Shown here in pieces: positions 41,863 to 50,148 of a DNA stretch of 64,000 nucleotides. The stretch's first letter is position 1, and every line of letters starts with the position of its first letter. The stretch spans positions 186,001 to 250,000 of the forward strand of contig NZ_AMRN01000002.1 in the NCBI RefSeq assembly GCF_000300275.1, read 5' to 3'. The notes beneath the pieces were generated by a model. That model had not been told where the DNA came from. It did no database searches and worked only from the letters and a program-made list of their open reading frames with translations. The translations under genes and the position numbers were made by a program. The DNA is from Thalassospira profundimaris WP0211. Its GTDB lineage: Bacteria; Pseudomonadota; Alphaproteobacteria; Rhodospirillales; Thalassospiraceae.

Positions 41863-44211
41863 TCAATGACCATGTGCCAGCGCCCCTTTGGACAAGCCTT
41901 CGCCAACCGGCTCGCCGCGGCATGGCGGCGTCTTGGCCTTGTGGCCGTTCAACAGCCGCAGCGCGTTGGCCACAACCAGCAACGACACACCGACATCCGC
42001 CGCAATGGCGCCCCACATCGAGGCCATGCCGAAGGCAGTCAACCCGACGAACAGCGCCTTCGTCGCCAGCGAAATGCCGATGTTCTGACGGATGATCGTC
42101 ATGGCCCGGCGCGAATGACCGATCAGCCAAGGCACCTTGCCGAGGTCGTCGGTCATCAGGGCAATATCCGCCGTCTCGATTGCCGCGTCCGAACCAACAG
42201 CACCCATCGCGATGGCGTAATGCGCACGCGCCATGGCGGGGGCGTCGTTCACTCCGTCGCCGATCATGGCCACCATGTCATGCGTTTCGACCAGTTCTTC
42301 GATGGCTGTCACCTTGTCTTCGGGCAGAAGCTCGGCACGGACCTCGTCGATGCCGACCTCGGCGGCAACGGCGCGCGCTGTCCGCTCGTTGTCGCCCGTC
42401 AGCATGACGATGGTCTTCACGCCTTGCGCGTGGAGCTGTGCCACGATGCCCTTGGCGTCGGGGCGGATACGGTCGCGCAATTCCAGGATGCCGGTCACGC
42501 CGGTGTCGTCGCCCACGGCAACAAGGGTGCTGCCGGCGCCTTCTATGCGGTCGCGCAAATCCTTTGGAATGGCGTCGCCGAAACCCTTCTCCTCGGCAAA
42601 CCGGTCGGACCCCAGCCAGATCGACCGGCCGTCTGTGCGTCCTTCAAGTCCCCTACCGGGAACGGTTCGGGTATCTTCCGCGGCGGACACATTGATGCCG
42701 TCGGCTTCTGCCCGCGTGAGAATGGCGCGCGCCAAGGGATGCGAGGAACGTGCCTCCAGTCCAGCGGCGAGGGTCATCAGATCTTGCGCCGATGCTTTGC
42801 CCAGCGGATGCACCGCCGCCACCTCGGGCTCGCCCATGGTGATCGTGCCGGTCTTGTCCATGGCCAGTGCAGTGGTCTTGCCCGGTGCCTCAACATATGC
42901 ACCACCCTTGATCAGCACCCCGGCCCGCGCAGAGGCGGTGAGTGCAGCGACGATGGAGACCGGTGTCGAGATGACCAGAGCACACGGGCAGGCGATCACC
43001 AGCAGCACGAGTGCATTGTAGAACCAATAATCCCAGGCCCCACCCAAAATGAGCGGCGGCAGCAGGGCAATTGCAATGGCGAGAGCCATGACGATAGGCG
43101 TGTAGATGCGGGCGAACTTCGCCACCCATTGCTCCACCGGCGCGCGGCGGGCATGGGCGTCGCCGACCATGCGGATGATCTTGGCCAAGACGGTGTCCGA
43201 GGCGGCCTTCGTGGCGCGCACCGTCAATGTGCCTTCGCCGTTGATCGTGCCGGCATAGACTTCGTCGCCTCGTTCCTTTGTGACCAGCGCACTCTCTCCG
43301 GTGATTGGCGCCTGATCGACCGCGCCCGCGCCGTCCGTCACCTCACCATCCAGCGGGATACGGTCGCCACCGCGTACTATGAAGCTTGCGCCTACGGCGA
43401 CTTGAGCCGCCGGAACGTCGGCCTCGCTTCCGTCTTCGCGGATCACGCGCGCCGTCGGTGGTGCAAGATCCAAGAGCGCCGAGACCGCATTCCTTGCACG
43501 CCCGACGCTCCAGCTTTCGAGGTAGAGCGAGAGCGAGAAGAAGAACGCGACCGTCGCCGCCTCGAAGAATTCGCCAAGCCCGATGGCACCGGCCACGGCG
43601 ACAACCATGAGCAGGTTCATGTCCGGCGACAGCCGCCGAGCGGACGACCATGCCTTGGGTGCCACGAGCCAGACACCGAACAGGATCGCAACCGCGAACA
43701 GCCCTGCCTCGACCAGCGGCATCGGCGCTTCGCCGTGCCCCGCGAAAAGGCCGAGCGCCCCGCCCATGCCGGTCTCGATGATGTGCCACAGGAATCCCGC
43801 GGCCCAGAAGCCGCCGCTGAGCGCCGTAAACAGCCGCTGTCGTGCAAGATGGGCCGCCTGGTCGACCGACGCGTTTTCGGCATCCCAGGGCTTGGCGGTC
43901 ATGCCGGTGCTTGCCACCAGTTCTGCAACTTCGCCGTCCGATACCTGCATTGCGCTGTCGAGGATGGTCATCCGTCCATTGATCACGTCGAACGCGAGAT
44001 GCTCCGCCCCGCCGATCTTCGGGCCGACCACCTTGTTCAGGATCGCGACCTCCTCGGCGCAATCGAGGCCTGAAACCTGAAAGCTGCGCCCGGCATACGG
44101 CGCGGGCGTCACTGGAGCGACGTCGCCACAGCTTCGACTGCCTTCGCAGCAGCCGTCGCCGGATGCCTGCGGAGCGTCGGTATCATCATGGCGGTGGATA
44201 TCAGACGGCAT
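41863..44211 (-). CDS. Heavy-metal translocating P1B-type ATPase (Zn/Cd/Pb type)
   Basis: A 782-residue efflux pump. The N-terminus is His/Cys-rich (HRHDDTD, CCEGSRSC), followed by a heavy-metal-associated domain with FQVSGLDCAEEVAIL (single-Cys DCxxE form). Eight membrane helices surround A-domain ITGESALV, helix-6 IACPCALVIS, phosphorylation site DKTGTITMGEP, and GDGVNDAPAMARA. The last helices contain AIAADVGVSLLVVANALRLL, whose Asp before VG is the marker of the Zn/Cd/Pb (P1B-2) subgroup. It exports metal from the cytoplasm and heads an operon with the zinc-ribbon and L,D-transpeptidase genes. A MerR-type promoter precedes it. Confidence 0.95.
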   Translation of the reverse strand: MPSDIHRHDDTDAPQASGDGCCEGSRSCGDVAPVTPAPYAGRSFQVSGLDCAEEVAILNKVVGPKIGGAEHLAFDVINGRMTILDSAMQVSDGEVAELVASTGMTAKPWDAENASVDQAAHLARQRLFTALSGGFWAAGFLWHIIETGMGGALGLFAGHGEAPMPLVEAGLFAVAILFGVWLVAPKAWSSARRLSPDMNLLMVVAVAGAIGLGEFFEAATVAFFFSLSLYLESWSVGRARNAVSALLDLAPPTARVIREDGSEADVPAAQVAVGASFIVRGGDRIPLDGEVTDGAGAVDQAPITGESALVTKERGDEVYAGTINGEGTLTVRATKAASDTVLAKIIRMVGDAHARRAPVEQWVAKFARIYTPIVMALAIAIALLPPLILGGAWDYWFYNALVLLVIACPCALVISTPVSIVAALTASARAGVLIKGGAYVEAPGKTTALAMDKTGTITMGEPEVAAVHPLGKASAQDLMTLAAGLEARSSHPLARAILTRAEADGINVSAAEDTRTVPGRGLEGRTDGRSIWLGSDRFAEEKGFGDAIPKDLRDRIEGAGSTLVAVGDDTGVTGILELRDRIRPDAKGIVAQLHAQGVKTIVMLTGDNERTARAVAAEVGIDEVRAELLPEDKVTAIEELVETHDMVAMIGDGVNDAPAMARAHYAIAMGAVGSDAAIETADIALMTDDLGKVPWLIGHSRRAMTIIRQNIGISLATKALFVGLTAFGMASMWGAIAADVGVSLLVVANALRLLNGHKAKTPPCRGEPVGEGLSKGALAHGH

Positions 44212-44243
44212 GAACGGACCTCGGGATTCGGACAGTTCAGATC

Positions 44244-44274
44244 AACATAGCACCTACAGCAACTAGAGCTTCAA
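44244..44274 (-). promoter_or_regulatory. MerR-type promoter/operator for the P1B-ATPase operon
   Basis: On the minus strand the -35 TTGAAG (44269-44274), 19-bp spacer (44250-44268) and -10 TATGTT (44244-44249) lie 33 bp before the ATPase start. The spacer CTCTAGTTGCTGTAGGTGC matches that of the operator at 33317-33335 at 13 of 19 positions, including the leading CTCTAG. Both promoters are therefore likely controlled by the single MerR regulator of the island. Confidence 0.83.
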
Positions 44275-44421
44275 GTGAAAAATCGGTTGGTCTTCATGTC
44301 CTGTTTTTTGGTAGGACTGACAGCGGATTGCCCCGTTTTGGCGAGGCAGAAAGAAAATGCGAAAGGAAACTCAATGCAATCGATCATGCAAAAACGTAAC
44401 GTGATGGTCCTGCCCACGTTA

Positions 44422-45274
44422 GGGTCAGGACTCGTTCTCGCGTCATAGCCAGAACATGACTGTTGCTGCGAGGGCGACGGCGGAGAGGAAGACCGTCGGG
44501 CACCTGTCGTAGCGGGTAGCAATCCGTCGCCAGTCCTTCAGTCGCCCGAACATGATCTCGATCCGGTTGCGGCGTTTGTAGCGGCGCTTGTCATGCTTGA
44601 TTGGCTTGCCGCGTGACTTCCGGCCCGGGATGCAGGGCTTTATCCCCTTGTCTTTCAACGCCTCTCGGAACCAGTCGGCATCATAACCGCGGTCGGCCAG
44701 CAACCACTCCGCATTTGGCAGGCTGCCCAGCAGGGCCGCGGCGCCGGTGTAATCGCTTACCTGGCCGGCGGTCATGGAGAAGCGGAGAGGGCGCCCCTCG
44801 GCGTCGGTGACGGCATGCAGCTTGGTGTTCATGCCGCCCTTCGTTCGGCCGATCAGACGGCCGCGCAGGTCGCCGGGGCCCCCTTTTTCGACCGCAGGCT
44901 GGTCGCCGTGCGGTGCGCCTTCAAGTAAGTCGCGTCGATCATCACCGTCTTCGGAACAGCGGCCTCGGCGGCCAGGCCATCCATCATCCGGGCGAAGACC
45001 CCTTTGTCACTCCACCGCTTCCAGCGGTTGTAGAGGGTCTTGGGAGGGCCGTACTCCCTCGGCGCATCCCGCCACCGCAACCCGTTGCGATTGATGAAGA
45101 TTATCCCGCTCAGCACGCGCCGGTCATCGACCCGCGGCTTGCCATGGCTCTTGGGAAAGAAGGGCTGGAGCCGCGCCATCTGCGCCTCCGTCAGCCAGAA
45201 AAGGTTGCTCATTGGTCAGTCTCCTTGCTGAGGCTGAATCATGCCGCAAGCCAATGATCAATGGGTCCTGACCC
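44422..45274 (-). mobile_element. Intact IS5-family (IS427-group-like) insertion sequence, 853 bp
   Basis: The terminal inverted repeats are GGGTCAGGACTC at the left and GGGTCCTGACCC (inverted) at the right, flanked by TA on both sides as a likely 2-bp target duplication. It encodes one transposase in two frames on the minus strand. It separates the metal island from the prophage. Confidence 0.85.
44443..45212 (-). CDS. IS5-family transposase in two overlapping frames (-1 frameshift)
   Basis: OrfA (45212-44853) gives MSNLFWLTEAQMARLQPFFP, RWRDAPREYGP and the first catalytic Asp in VMIDATYLKAHRT. OrfB (frame ending at 44443) gives MNTKLHAVTDAEGRP, LLADRGYDADWF with the second Asp, and the Glu region RRNRIEIMFGRLKDW. 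The frames join at a run of five A and five G on the coding strand (44879-44888). A -1 shift there yields SKKGGPGDLRGRLIGRTKGG, the expected linker. The element looks functional if the shift occurs. Confidence 0.88.
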
Positions 45275-45346
45275 TAATGATGGACAACCTTTTGGAGGAC
45301 TGGGGGCAGCCATTTTATCCAGTCGTCGAGTAGCGACGTCTGCCGG

Positions 45347-45616
45347 TCAACGCCATGCCCTCGACCCATCGCACACTCGCGCTTGCTCCCGCATCACCGC
45401 GTAGTCGCTCAGCATCTCAGCGATGACCGAACCTCCCGGCAGGAGGGCCAGCTCCTCCGCCGCCTGCACCTTGAACTCCCGGCCATACTCGACCACGGGC
45501 GGGCACGTCGCGAGCCTGCCGTCCTCAGAACGAACCGTCCCGCAGCCGGTCAGCGAGATCGCTGCGATCGCGAGGACGGCGAGCCGCCGCTTCCAGCATC
45601 CGACGTTGGACGTCAT
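45347..45616 (-). CDS. Phage outer-membrane spanin-like lipoprotein (Rz1-type)
   Basis: Started at the ATG at 45616, it encodes 89 residues beginning MTSNVGCWKRRLAVLAIAAI, then SLTGC, a lipobox. The remainder is short and polar. It lies in a different frame partly inside the end of the neighbouring i-spanin gene (45525-45616 overlap), the classical Rz/Rz1 arrangement. It would bridge to the inner-membrane spanin and disrupt the outer membrane at lysis. Identification rests on architecture, not on a recognised family. Confidence 0.6.
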   Translation of the reverse strand: MTSNVGCWKRRLAVLAIAAISLTGCGTVRSEDGRLATCPPVVEYGREFKVQAAEELALLPGGSVIAEMLSDYAVMREQARVCDGSRAWR

Positions 45617-45782
45617 TGGCCTTCTCCATGGTTTCAAGGCGTTCCGCCAGCCGTCCCGCACGCTCGCCGGAGCGCCGAAGGGCCAGCAAGAACAGAAGGA
45701 CGGCGAGTGCGATGGCCGCGTAATGCAGGGCCGCCCGGATCCACGGGGCGGCCGCGATCCCGGTGAACAGAGCGGCGATCAT
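45525..45782 (-). CDS. Phage inner-membrane spanin-like protein (Rz-type)
   Basis: 85 residues: an N-terminal membrane helix (AALHYAAIALAVLLFLLALR) followed by a charged alpha-helical stretch (ERAGRLAERLETMEKANDVQ) with coiled-coil character. It starts 4 bp inside the endolysin gene's end and its own 3' part overlaps the lipoprotein gene. This position and topology fit an i-spanin. Confidence 0.6.
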   Translation of the reverse strand: MIAALFTGIAAAPWIRAALHYAAIALAVLLFLLALRRSGERAGRLAERLETMEKANDVQRRMLEAAARRPRDRSDLADRLRDGSF

Positions 45783-46453
45783 CGACGCCCCCGCTTCCAG
45801 TCATCAAGCCGCGCGTAGATCGTGACGGCAACGCCCGCGAGCGCTAAGGCGATGAACACCCAGCGCAGCGTATCGAGGTAGGGCACGAGCGGCAGGATCG
45901 CGGACTGGGTGTCCGTCAGGACGCTCTGCGCAACCTCGACACCCGCGGCGCCGAGCGTCGCCACACCGGCCGCGCCGCCACCCTTCATCGTGCGGCTGTC
46001 GGCCAGCACCTCGCGCGCCGGCAGCGTTTCCGCGGCAAACGCCGTCGCCCGAACCGGGAAGCGTTCGCCCCACTGCCGCGCAGGACCGAGATCAATGTGC
46101 ATGAAGTCGGAGCGCGGGTAGAAACCGAACCCGAGGAAGCCGACCTCTCGCGCCGCCGCCTCAAAGGCGACCGGGTCGTGGTTCGCCATGGCGATGTCGA
46201 AGGCCGTGCCGTCCATGTGCGTCGAGCGTGGCGCGCCGCCGACGGCCCGGTTATGCGCCGGACTGCGGTAGGCCGAACGGACGATGAGGGGCTTGCCAAG
46301 CCGATCGCGCAGCGCCTGGAGCTTGTCGAGCGCATCTTCGTTGATCCGCAGGGAGCCGCTGCCTCGGCAGGCGATCTCGGCAGGCGAGAAGTTCTTCCAG
46401 CGCCACGAGTCCTCGGGCACATCGCGCCAGTGGTTGAAATAGCTCGTCGTCAT
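45779..46453 (-). CDS. Peptidase M15-family phage endolysin with C-terminal membrane segment
   Basis: 224 residues from the ATG at 46453 (CCGGAG upstream); the frame is open much further but the upstream part is a shadow of the tail gene. The M15 fold is shown by VRSAYRSPAHNRAVGG, STHMDGTAFDIAM (His and Asp zinc ligands) and SDFMHIDLGPARQW (third His). After about residue 150 comes an Ala/Gly-rich linker and a membrane helix (LRWVFIALALAGVAVTIYA), so it may be membrane-tethered. Family role: DD- or LD-endopeptidase cleavage of peptidoglycan at lysis. Confidence 0.85.
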   Translation of the reverse strand: MTTSYFNHWRDVPEDSWRWKNFSPAEIACRGSGSLRINEDALDKLQALRDRLGKPLIVRSAYRSPAHNRAVGGAPRSTHMDGTAFDIAMANHDPVAFEAAAREVGFLGFGFYPRSDFMHIDLGPARQWGERFPVRATAFAAETLPAREVLADSRTMKGGGAAGVATLGAAGVEVAQSVLTDTQSAILPLVPYLDTLRWVFIALALAGVAVTIYARLDDWKRGRR

Positions 46454-46470
46454 CGGTGGTCTCCGGGCAC

Positions 46471-46495
46471 AAAAAAGCCCGCCGGACGGCGGGCT
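46471..46495 (-). terminator. Rho-independent terminator after the tail module
   Basis: On the minus strand AGCCCGCC-gtcc-GGCGGGCT is followed directly by six T. It is a perfect 8-bp GC-rich stem with a four-base loop. It lies between the DUF6127 gene and the endolysin gene, 18 bp before the endolysin start. Confidence 0.9.
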
Positions 46496-46521
46496 GGTGG
46501 GTTGGGGCTCGTCGGGGCCAA

Positions 46522-46812
46522 TTAGGGCCCATTGCCGAACAGCTTCAGCTTGATGGCGATGCCGGCCATTAGGGCGAGCAGGATTCCGGTGGTAATCAGC
46601 CGTACGCTGGTCTGGACGGCCGTGCGCTTGGCGAGCCTGAGGCTGCTCAGCAGGGAGCGCAGGTCGCGGATGTCGCCGGGCGCGTCCTCGTCGACCAAGC
46701 CGACATCGGCCAGCGCCCGCTTGGCCCCTCGCTCGGCCGCCAGTTCGAGCAATTGCTCGAACTCGGCCTCGGGCATGGCGACATACCCGTCCTTCGTCGA
46801 AGGGCAGTTCAT
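46522..46812 (-). CDS. DUF6127-like small phage membrane protein
   Basis: 96 residues from the ATG at 46812, with TTGGAG 7 nt upstream; a TTG four codons earlier is that ribosome site itself. The N-terminal half is acidic and helical (AMPEAEFEQLLELAAERGAK) and the C-terminus has one membrane helix (VRLITTGILLALMAGIAIKL). It resembles DUF6127. It sits last in the tail operon, so a holin-like or lysis-accessory role is possible but unproven. Confidence 0.7.
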   Translation of the reverse strand: MNCPSTKDGYVAMPEAEFEQLLELAAERGAKRALADVGLVDEDAPGDIRDLRSLLSSLRLAKRTAVQTSVRLITTGILLALMAGIAIKLKLFGNGP

Positions 46813-46835
46813 GGTGGTCTCCAATCTGGATCTGA

Positions 46836-49205
46836 TCAGGCGGCCAGGTCGGCCTCGTGAACGCGCGCGTCCTCGCCGACGGCGGTGATTTCCACCTGCT
46901 CGCCGCGCGGGCGAACGGCAATGACGCGGGCCTTGGCGCTCCAGGTTTCGCCGGGGCCGAAGGCGAAGTGGCTGCGCTCCTCGGCGGTGCCGGTATAGGG
47001 AGCGAAGCCCAGAGGATCGAGAACCCGGAGCGTCCGACCCTCGCCAACGACGGCCTCCACGTGGAACGGCCCGGCGGGACTGCCGTCACGACGGCGCAGC
47101 GCGATGTAGTGGTCCTGGCCCTCTACCCACTCCAAGGGCTCCGAGACCGACAGCAGTGCTTCCGTTTCGTCCCAGGCGACCACCTCCCCACCCTGGCCCC
47201 AGCGGGGCATGTCGTGGGTGACGGCGACCAGATCGCCGTAGGTGGGGATCAACCCGTCCAGTTCGGTGCGCCAGGAGACCAGTTTGCGCCGATAACGATT
47301 GTCGGCGGCCATGTAGAGCCCCTCGCGGGCGGCCTGGGCCTCGTCGGTGCAGCCGAACAGGGTCACCTTGGCGGGCTTTTCGGCGGCGCTGTCGGGCAGG
47401 CTTGCCGTGACTTCATCCGGCTTCCAGGCCCGGGCGTTGAAGAACTCGACGGTGACCGCGTCGGCGGTGTCCTCGCCCGGCATGATGTACTGGATCTTGA
47501 ACGAGCCCTTGACGATGTTGCGCGGCCCGAACATCGCCACCGGCAAGGTCTGCGCCGCATCCCGAAACAGACGCACGATGCCCCCCTGGAGAACCGGCAC
47601 GGCGCGACCGCAACGGGCGATCCGGGTCAGCGCCTCCCACACGGTCATGGCGCTGTCGAACACGCCGTCGAAGGTATCGCCCCGCCCGGTCCAGATCTGA
47701 TCGAGGGCATAGAGCGCCAACAGATCGATCCGACCGTCCGCCAGACCGGCGCCGTAGGATGCTCGGCAGGCGTCGGCGAAGGCCCAGGCGATGGAACGGG
47801 TCGGCTGTGGTGCGGACCACCCTGTAATCGGCTCCCAAACCGGTAGCCGGCGGGTGACCACGCAGTTGATCATCCGCGAAGAGCGCTGGGACAGGTTGTC
47901 GGTGGCCCGCATTTTGACGGCAAGCAGGGTCACTCCTTGTGTCCCTGTCGCGGCTCCGCCGCTCCCCGCCTCTTGGCCGAAGTCGGGCGTGCCTTCCAGA
48001 TAGGCGCGCAGCGCGCCCCAGCGCAGTTCATGCCCGGCCCTCGACGAGGTGTCGATGGCATCCAGCCGGATCATCCGGACCTCGTAGCGGCCCGGCGTGA
48101 CGGCGTACTTGTAGCTGAGCCGCAGCGCGGTGTTGGTGGCCGCCGAATGGCTCTCGGTGCCGAGCGTCGTCCAGTCTCCGATGGCCTGACCGTCGTCGTC
48201 GACGGCCCTGGCCTGCACCTCCCACTGGGCGCTCCGGGTGTCGAGCCCGCCTGCGTCATTGGCGTAGTAGAGACCTCGAGCGAACACCACGTCGATGCCG
48301 ATGTGCCCGGCCTGGGTCTCGACGGGATTGGCCGTGAAGGGTCCGACCCAATCGCCGCCATCGCCCGTGCTGCGCAATTCCTGACCCGCGACCTCGGGCG
48401 CCGTGACCACATCGGTCTCGAACAAGGTGACCGTGCCGCCAGGGCCGACGATCTCCGTTTCCACCTCCTCGAAGGCGGCGATGGGCGTGTCCTCGATGCG
48501 CACCTGTTCCAGGTCGTATTCGCCCTGGCCGATCACATGAAGCTGGAACAGATACTGCTCGTTGCCGGCAAACTCCTGATAGGGCTGGGTGGCAAGGTCG
48601 GGATAGATCAGGTGGCGGCCATAGAGCACCGGGATCGGCTGGCCGAGACGGGCCTCGTTGCCCTGGGCCGAGAGGGAATAGGTGGGACTTGGTGCCGGTG
48701 GCGCGCCGACCGATCCGAAACTGAGCGACGGCACCGAGGGCTTGGGCGCCGGCACCACGGCATTCATCAACGCCATGCCGGCGAGCGAGATGATCGCCCC
48801 ACCGATGGCCTGCTGCAGGACACCCGCGCCGATGCCGAGCGCTGCCCCGGCGTTGGCTGAGATGCCCATGGCCGCGCCCAGCGGACCGCCGAGGGCGAAC
48901 GAAGCCACCATGACGGCGATGGACAGCACGGTGCGCAGCGGATTCTTTCCGCCCCCACCGCCTCCGCCACCGCCTTGGGGCAGGGTCACGAACGCGACCA
49001 CGTCACCGTCGGCGATGACCGTGGTGGTCCAGTCGGCGCGCAGAACGGCCCTGCCATTGTGCAGGCAGATGGTCGGGCGGTCGAATTCGCCAACACCCCT
49101 GTTATCGAGCCAGCCGCGCACCGTGGTCAGGCTCAGCACCGGGCACACTTCGCGGTCCCGATCCGGACAGAACGGGTTACGGACCATGGTCACGGCGGCG
49201 AGCAT
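46836..49205 (-). CDS. Phage tail tip protein J-like host specificity factor (TipJ)
   Basis: 789 residues. The N-terminal part (residues about 1-70) carries a small fold and a Gly-run (GGGGGGGGKNPL), then a hydrophobic Gly/Ala helix pair (FALGGPLGAAMGISANAGAA, IISLAGMALM) seen in TipJ proteins. The long body contains the tip-attachment domain around RSSRMINCVVTRRLPVWEP and GRGDTFDGVFDSAMTVWEAL. It forms the baseplate hub or central tail tip that contacts the host. The stop of the preceding C40 peptidase gene overlaps its start by 1 bp. Confidence 0.87.
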   Translation of the reverse strand: MLAAVTMVRNPFCPDRDREVCPVLSLTTVRGWLDNRGVGEFDRPTICLHNGRAVLRADWTTTVIADGDVVAFVTLPQGGGGGGGGGKNPLRTVLSIAVMVASFALGGPLGAAMGISANAGAALGIGAGVLQQAIGGAIISLAGMALMNAVVPAPKPSVPSLSFGSVGAPPAPSPTYSLSAQGNEARLGQPIPVLYGRHLIYPDLATQPYQEFAGNEQYLFQLHVIGQGEYDLEQVRIEDTPIAAFEEVETEIVGPGGTVTLFETDVVTAPEVAGQELRSTGDGGDWVGPFTANPVETQAGHIGIDVVFARGLYYANDAGGLDTRSAQWEVQARAVDDDGQAIGDWTTLGTESHSAATNTALRLSYKYAVTPGRYEVRMIRLDAIDTSSRAGHELRWGALRAYLEGTPDFGQEAGSGGAATGTQGVTLLAVKMRATDNLSQRSSRMINCVVTRRLPVWEPITGWSAPQPTRSIAWAFADACRASYGAGLADGRIDLLALYALDQIWTGRGDTFDGVFDSAMTVWEALTRIARCGRAVPVLQGGIVRLFRDAAQTLPVAMFGPRNIVKGSFKIQYIMPGEDTADAVTVEFFNARAWKPDEVTASLPDSAAEKPAKVTLFGCTDEAQAAREGLYMAADNRYRRKLVSWRTELDGLIPTYGDLVAVTHDMPRWGQGGEVVAWDETEALLSVSEPLEWVEGQDHYIALRRRDGSPAGPFHVEAVVGEGRTLRVLDPLGFAPYTGTAEERSHFAFGPGETWSAKARVIAVRPRGEQVEITAVGEDARVHEADLAA

Positions 49206-49606
49206 CAGTTTTCCCCGGTGAAACGGTAATAGCCTTCGATGCGCCAGCCGTTGGCCGCCAGCGCGGTCACGCCCTGGAACGCCACCCCGGCCTCCTGGGC
49301 GCAGTGCAGAACGCCGCCGCCGTCCACGTCCAGCCAGACGCCGACATGGATTGGATAGCGGGCCTGGCGGATGAGCACGCAGTCCCCCTCGGCGGGAGCA
49401 TCAACCTGGATCCAGCGTTTCCGTTCCGGGTGGTCACGAAAATCTCGGGCAATACCCAGCAGGTCCTCGGGGTTGGCGATCACGGGCAAGGCTCGCCCGA
49501 AATGCCGCTCCTGAACCCAGCACACGAAGGCCCAACAATGAAACGAACCGGGGCCTTCCCCCGTGGCGGACCACGGCAGGCCGATGTAGGTTTCTGCCCA
49601 GTGCAT
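49205..49606 (-). CDS. NlpC/P60-like (C40) phage tail tip peptidase
   Basis: 133 residues. YIGLPWSATGEGPGSFHCWA carries the catalytic Cys of the C40 fold and RYPIHVGVWLD the His. It resembles tail-tip K-type proteins that locally open peptidoglycan on infection. It starts exactly at the DUF1833 stop and ends on the tipJ start, within the conserved DUF1833-C40-TipJ trio. Confidence 0.85.
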   Translation of the reverse strand: MHWAETYIGLPWSATGEGPGSFHCWAFVCWVQERHFGRALPVIANPEDLLGIARDFRDHPERKRWIQVDAPAEGDCVLIRQARYPIHVGVWLDVDGGGVLHCAQEAGVAFQGVTALAANGWRIEGYYRFTGEN

Positions 49607-50148
49607 TATCGCGTCAGTCCAGGAAAGCGCTTGGCGGTGTAGGTTTCGCCGGGGAAGGTCTTGTTGCCGATGTCGAGCATCCGCGCCCGCCCGGTGACCT
49701 GGAGCGCGTTGGCCTCCACCTCGGTCAGAACCAGGGTGATCGGCGGGTCCATCTGCGGCCCTTCCAGATCGGTGGAGAGATAGGGCCGATAGGTGATCTC
49801 GATCTTGTCCTGGGAGACGGCCGCTGCATCCAGATGGCGGACGATCTCTCGGCTCACGTTATCCAGCGTCACCGTGATCTCGGGGACCGGCGCGGTGTCG
49901 ATGGGCGGCAGCGACAGATCGAAGGCGAGCGCCACGAAGGTCACCATCTCCCCGCCGTCGATCGGCGCCGAGGGCTCCAGTCGGGCGGTCAGGTCCCGGT
50001 GGTCCCGCACCACGCGGATGGCGGTGGGGTGGCCATCGCCATCCTCGAAGGCCGGATGGCGCAGTTCCAGGGTATGCAGGATCACGACGTCCGACGGCGC
50101 GGTGGCATAGGCTTCCTTGATCGCCTGGGACAGGGCCGGATCAGGCAT
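49606..50148 (-). CDS. DUF1833-family phage tail protein
   Basis: 180 residues with the DUF1833 pattern: ILHTLELRHPAFEDGDGHPT near the start, a region FVALAFDLSLPPIDTAPVPE, and the end GETYTAKRFPGLTR. The same order (DUF1833, C40 peptidase, TipJ) is found in many lambda-like tails, where the protein corresponds to the distal tail L-type component. It overlaps the previous frame's end by 8 bp. Confidence 0.85.
   Translation of the reverse strand: MPDPALSQAIKEAYATAPSDVVILHTLELRHPAFEDGDGHPTAIRVVRDHRDLTARLEPSAPIDGGEMVTFVALAFDLSLPPIDTAPVPEITVTLDNVSREIVRHLDAAAVSQDKIEITYRPYLSTDLEGPQMDPPITLVLTEVEANALQVTGRARMLDIGNKTFPGETYTAKRFPGLTR

Noticed and set aside
41692..44073. A 793-codon open frame on the plus strand
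   Set aside because: It is exactly antisense to the P1B-ATPase gene and its translation is Arg/His/Gly-rich with no domain; a shadow of high-GC codon use.
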